A stretch of DNA of 8,243 bases from Desulfobacteraceae bacterium. Lineage in GTDB: Bacteria; Desulfobacterota; Desulfobacteria; Desulfobacterales; UBA11574. The notes below the pieces were generated by a model. That model did not search any database. It was not told where the DNA came from and worked only from the letters and a program-made list of their open reading frames with translations. This document shows positions 7,008-8,243 of the stretch, one piece after another (the stretch's first letter is position 1; every line of letters begins with the position of its first letter). The position numbers and the translations under genes are program-made. The DNA lies in NCBI GenBank assembly GCA_013203195.1, contig JABMQM010000219.1, positions 1-8,243 of the forward strand, written 5' to 3'.

Positions 7008-7076
7008 GGTTCAGCCGTCTTCGCATAGCTACGCCGTAGCCAAGCCGTCTTCGCGTAGCTACGCCGTGCCAAGGGG
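7008..7076. repeat. Tandem pair of the dispersed 30-bp repeat with palindromic core
   Basis: Two units lie head to tail, 7013-7042 (30 bp) and 7043-7071 (29 bp). They differ by one substitution and one deleted A. The second contains a perfect 12-bp palindrome, GCGTAGCTACGC (7053-7064); the first has it with one change. The last 20 bp before the G-run match the copy at 3247-3266 exactly. A run of seven G follows. Confidence 0.88.
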
Positions 7077-7083
7077 GGGTCTG

Positions 7084-7104
7084 GGTCACTGATAACTGGT
7101 TACT
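7084..7104. repeat. Heptad (period-7) array, three units
   Basis: GGTCACT, GATAACT and GGTTACT stand in register, the same units as at 4238-4286. The array ends against GAGG, which serves as the likely ribosome site of the YkgJ-type gene, so the repeat directly abuts the translation start region. Confidence 0.8.
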
Positions 7105-7119
7105 GAGGACGGGTTGGAA

Positions 7120-7905
7120 ATGAAAGATAAGCATGGCCATCCACAAATAGACGGCAGCAGGAAGCTTTTGGAAACAGACACGTTCAAGTTTGACTGCCAT
7201 CCTCAAACCCCATGTTTTACACGATGCTGTCACGATGCTGACATGTATCTGTATCCCTATGATATTATTCGCCTGAAGAACTGCCTCAGCATTTCTTCTG
7301 AGAGGTTTCTGGAACAGTATACCTTAACCGCTTTCAGAGACAATCCTTATTTCCCTAATCTTATGCTGAAGATGTCGCCTGGTGAGAGAAAATCATGTTC
7401 CTTTCTTGCTCAGGGAGGATGTACCGTATATGAGGATCGACCGTTCTCATGCCGGGCCTATCCGCTGGAGCGGGCGGTGGCACGAAGCGGTGACAGCGAG
7501 AAACGGGCGGTCCTTTTTTTTCTTGCCTGTCACGAGCACTGTTTGGGGCATAAAGAACCCCGCGAATGGTCCGTCAATGAGTGGATCAAGGACCAGCAGA
7601 TACAAATATTCAATGATATGAATGACCTGTGGGTCGACGTTGATACGCTGTTTAGGGGAAACCCGTGGGGCCCTCAGGGGATCGACGGGTCGGCGTTTAA
7701 GATGGCCTTTATGGCTTGTTTTAATATTGACAAATTCAAAACGTTTGTTTTTGAAAGTACTTTTTTGTCCCGGTTCGATGTATCGCCGGAAAGAATTGAC
7801 AAGCTAACTGCATCGGATGTAGAACTCATGAAGTTTGGGTTTGACTGGATAAAATTATTCCTCACGGGTGCCGGCCCGCTTACATTGAAAATTCGTAAAA
7901 AGTAA
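7120..7905 (+). CDS. YkgJ-family cysteine cluster protein (putative zinc- or iron-binding)
   Basis: This 261-residue cytoplasmic protein carries the signature of the YkgJ/UPF0153 family (CxxCxxCC-type): FDCHPQTPCFTRCCHDADMY at the N-terminus (C26, C32, C36, C37), then C93 and C101 in CSFLAQGGCTVYEDRP, C111 in FSCRAYPLER, and C137/C141 in ACHEHC. The middle block GCTVYEDRP-x-x-CR-x-YPLE is the most conserved part of the family. The Cys residues are thought to hold a metal ion or Fe-S cluster; no enzyme activity is established for the family, so I give none. The C-terminal third (about 150-261) is an extension specific to longer members. I use the ATG at 7120; a TTG at 7114 is in frame and only 5 nt from GAGG, so it cannot be excluded. 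It is transcribed away from the vWA gene set and probably has no functional link with it. Confidence 0.9.
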   Translation: MKDKHGHPQIDGSRKLLETDTFKFDCHPQTPCFTRCCHDADMYLYPYDIIRLKNCLSISSERFLEQYTLTAFRDNPYFPNLMLKMSPGERKSCSFLAQGGCTVYEDRPFSCRAYPLERAVARSGDSEKRAVLFFLACHEHCLGHKEPREWSVNEWIKDQQIQIFNDMNDLWVDVDTLFRGNPWGPQGIDGSAFKMAFMACFNIDKFKTFVFESTFLSRFDVSPERIDKLTASDVELMKFGFDWIKLFLTGAGPLTLKIRKK

Positions 7906-7914
7906 AAATCTCCT

Positions 7915-7953
7915 TTTTACGATCGTTTTAAGTATTTGCAAATAATCGTAAAA
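7915..7953 (+). terminator. Weak stem-loop after the YkgJ-type gene
   Basis: TTTTACGAT (7915-7923) is complementary to ATCGTAAAA (7945-7953), a perfect 9-bp stem with a 21-base loop starting 10 bp after the stop codon. The stem is AT-rich and no T-run follows, so it is at best a weak terminator. Confidence 0.35.
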
Positions 7954-7959
7954 CAATAA

Positions 7960-7987
7960 CCTAAAACCTAACACTTAAAACCTAAAA
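7960..7987. repeat. Second heptad family: CCTAAAA array, four units
   Basis: CCTAAAA, CCTAACA, CTTAAAA and CCTAAAA follow each other in register. Period 7 is the same as in the ACTG-type arrays but the sequence is unrelated. It lies in the gap between the YkgJ-type gene and the zinc-ribbon gene. Confidence 0.75.
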
Positions 7988-7989
7988 CG

Positions 7990-8019
7990 TGATGAATTCG
8001 ACTTTTCATGAATTCATCA
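7990..8019. terminator. Perfect 10-bp inverted repeat, possible terminator
   Basis: TGATGAATTC (7990-7999) pairs with GAATTCATCA (8010-8019) across a 10-base loop, followed by the AT-rich ATATTTAATT. It could end the YkgJ-type transcript, but it lacks a GC-rich stem and a clean T-run. It could also be a protein-binding site. Confidence 0.4.
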
Positions 8020-8096
8020 ATATTTAATTGTTGCCGAGTGCTGCTTCTATGTCACACAAATTTCTATTGCAGGAAAAAGGTCATTGTATTAATAGC

Positions 8097-8127
8097 TTGA
8101 CATGTCATGATCTATGATTAATTTATT
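8097..8127 (+). promoter_or_regulatory. Possible promoter or operator upstream of the zinc-ribbon gene
   Basis: A perfect -35 consensus TTGACA lies at 8097-8102, but the best -10 at workable distance is poor (TTTATT at 8122-8127, spacer 19). The box overlaps a perfect 10-bp palindrome, TGACATGTCA (8098-8107), so a repressor could bind there. The rest of 7906-8213 shows only the repeats listed. Confidence 0.3.
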
Positions 8128-8213
8128 AAAAAAACCTTAACCGATTGAAATGATAGCATTAAAGCTGGTTTATATTGTAAGTCATTAAAAACAAACCAAT
8201 TTGGGGAATAGCC

Positions 8214-8243
8214 ATGCCGGTTTACGAATACGAGCATATAGAA
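8214..8243 (+). CDS. Start of a small zinc-ribbon (FmdB-like) protein, cut by the window edge
   Basis: Only ten codons are visible, reading MPVYEYEHIE. MP-x-YEYE is the typical opening of FmdB-type zinc-ribbon proteins, in which CxxC pairs normally follow. A good Shine-Dalgarno (GGGGA, 8203-8207) sits 6 nt before the ATG. The rest lies outside the window, so the Cys residues cannot be checked. Confidence 0.6.
   Translation, partial: MPVYEYEHIE

Noticed and set aside
6886..7233. Minus-strand open frame of 115 codons across the divergent control region
   Set aside because: It runs through both repeat types and into the antisense of the YkgJ-type gene, has no ribosome site, and its predicted protein contains repeat-derived Arg-rich segments.

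Overview
The window looks like a piece of a moderately AT-rich Gram-negative genome, most likely a member of the Desulfobacterota (Deltaproteobacteria). The basis is thin: a YkgJ-type CxxCxxxCC protein of a form common in sulfate reducers, the start of a small zinc-ribbon (FmdB-like) gene beginning MPVYEYE, and several exported proteins with signal peptides. There are no rRNA or tRNA genes, no transposase and no CRISPR array.

Positions 1-6679 hold five genes, all on the minus strand, so transcription runs from high to low coordinates. In transcription order they are: (1) a 775-residue exported protein with an SH3-like segment and a von Willebrand factor A (vWA) domain (6679-4352); (2) a 292-residue exported protein of unknown family (4225-3347); (3) a 484-residue membrane protein with the MacB/FtsX/LolC layout of one TM helix, a large outside domain and three more TM helices (3218-1764); (4) its ABC ATPase (1753-935), 10 bp downstream; (5) an exported protein with a fibronectin-III-like segment (925 to beyond base 1), 9 bp downstream. 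A good sigma70-like promoter (6861-6889) and a strong Shine-Dalgarno precede the vWA gene. The set reads as one envelope system: an ABC ATPase working on an inner-membrane protein with a periplasmic domain, plus three periplasmic partners. I do not recognise it as a named system. The closest parallel I can name is the TagQRST-PpkA signalling module of type VI secretion, which also pairs a Lol/MacB-like ABC transporter with a periplasmic vWA domain; this is an analogy and has not been shown.

Positions 6680-7119 form a divergent control region with one promoter facing each way. Positions 7120-7905 encode the YkgJ-type protein on the plus strand. Positions 7906-8213 are non-coding, with two inverted repeats and a short AT-rich heptad array, and a zinc-ribbon gene begins at 8214.

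The most striking non-coding feature is a set of period-7 (heptad) repeats with units like TCACTGG, TTACTGG and ATACTGG. They fill the gaps next to the vWA gene, the unknown exported gene, the permease and the YkgJ gene, often starting exactly at a stop codon. Two of these arrays sit beside a second repeat of about 30 bp with a palindromic core, and two others face each other to form a nearly perfect 20-bp inverted repeat.
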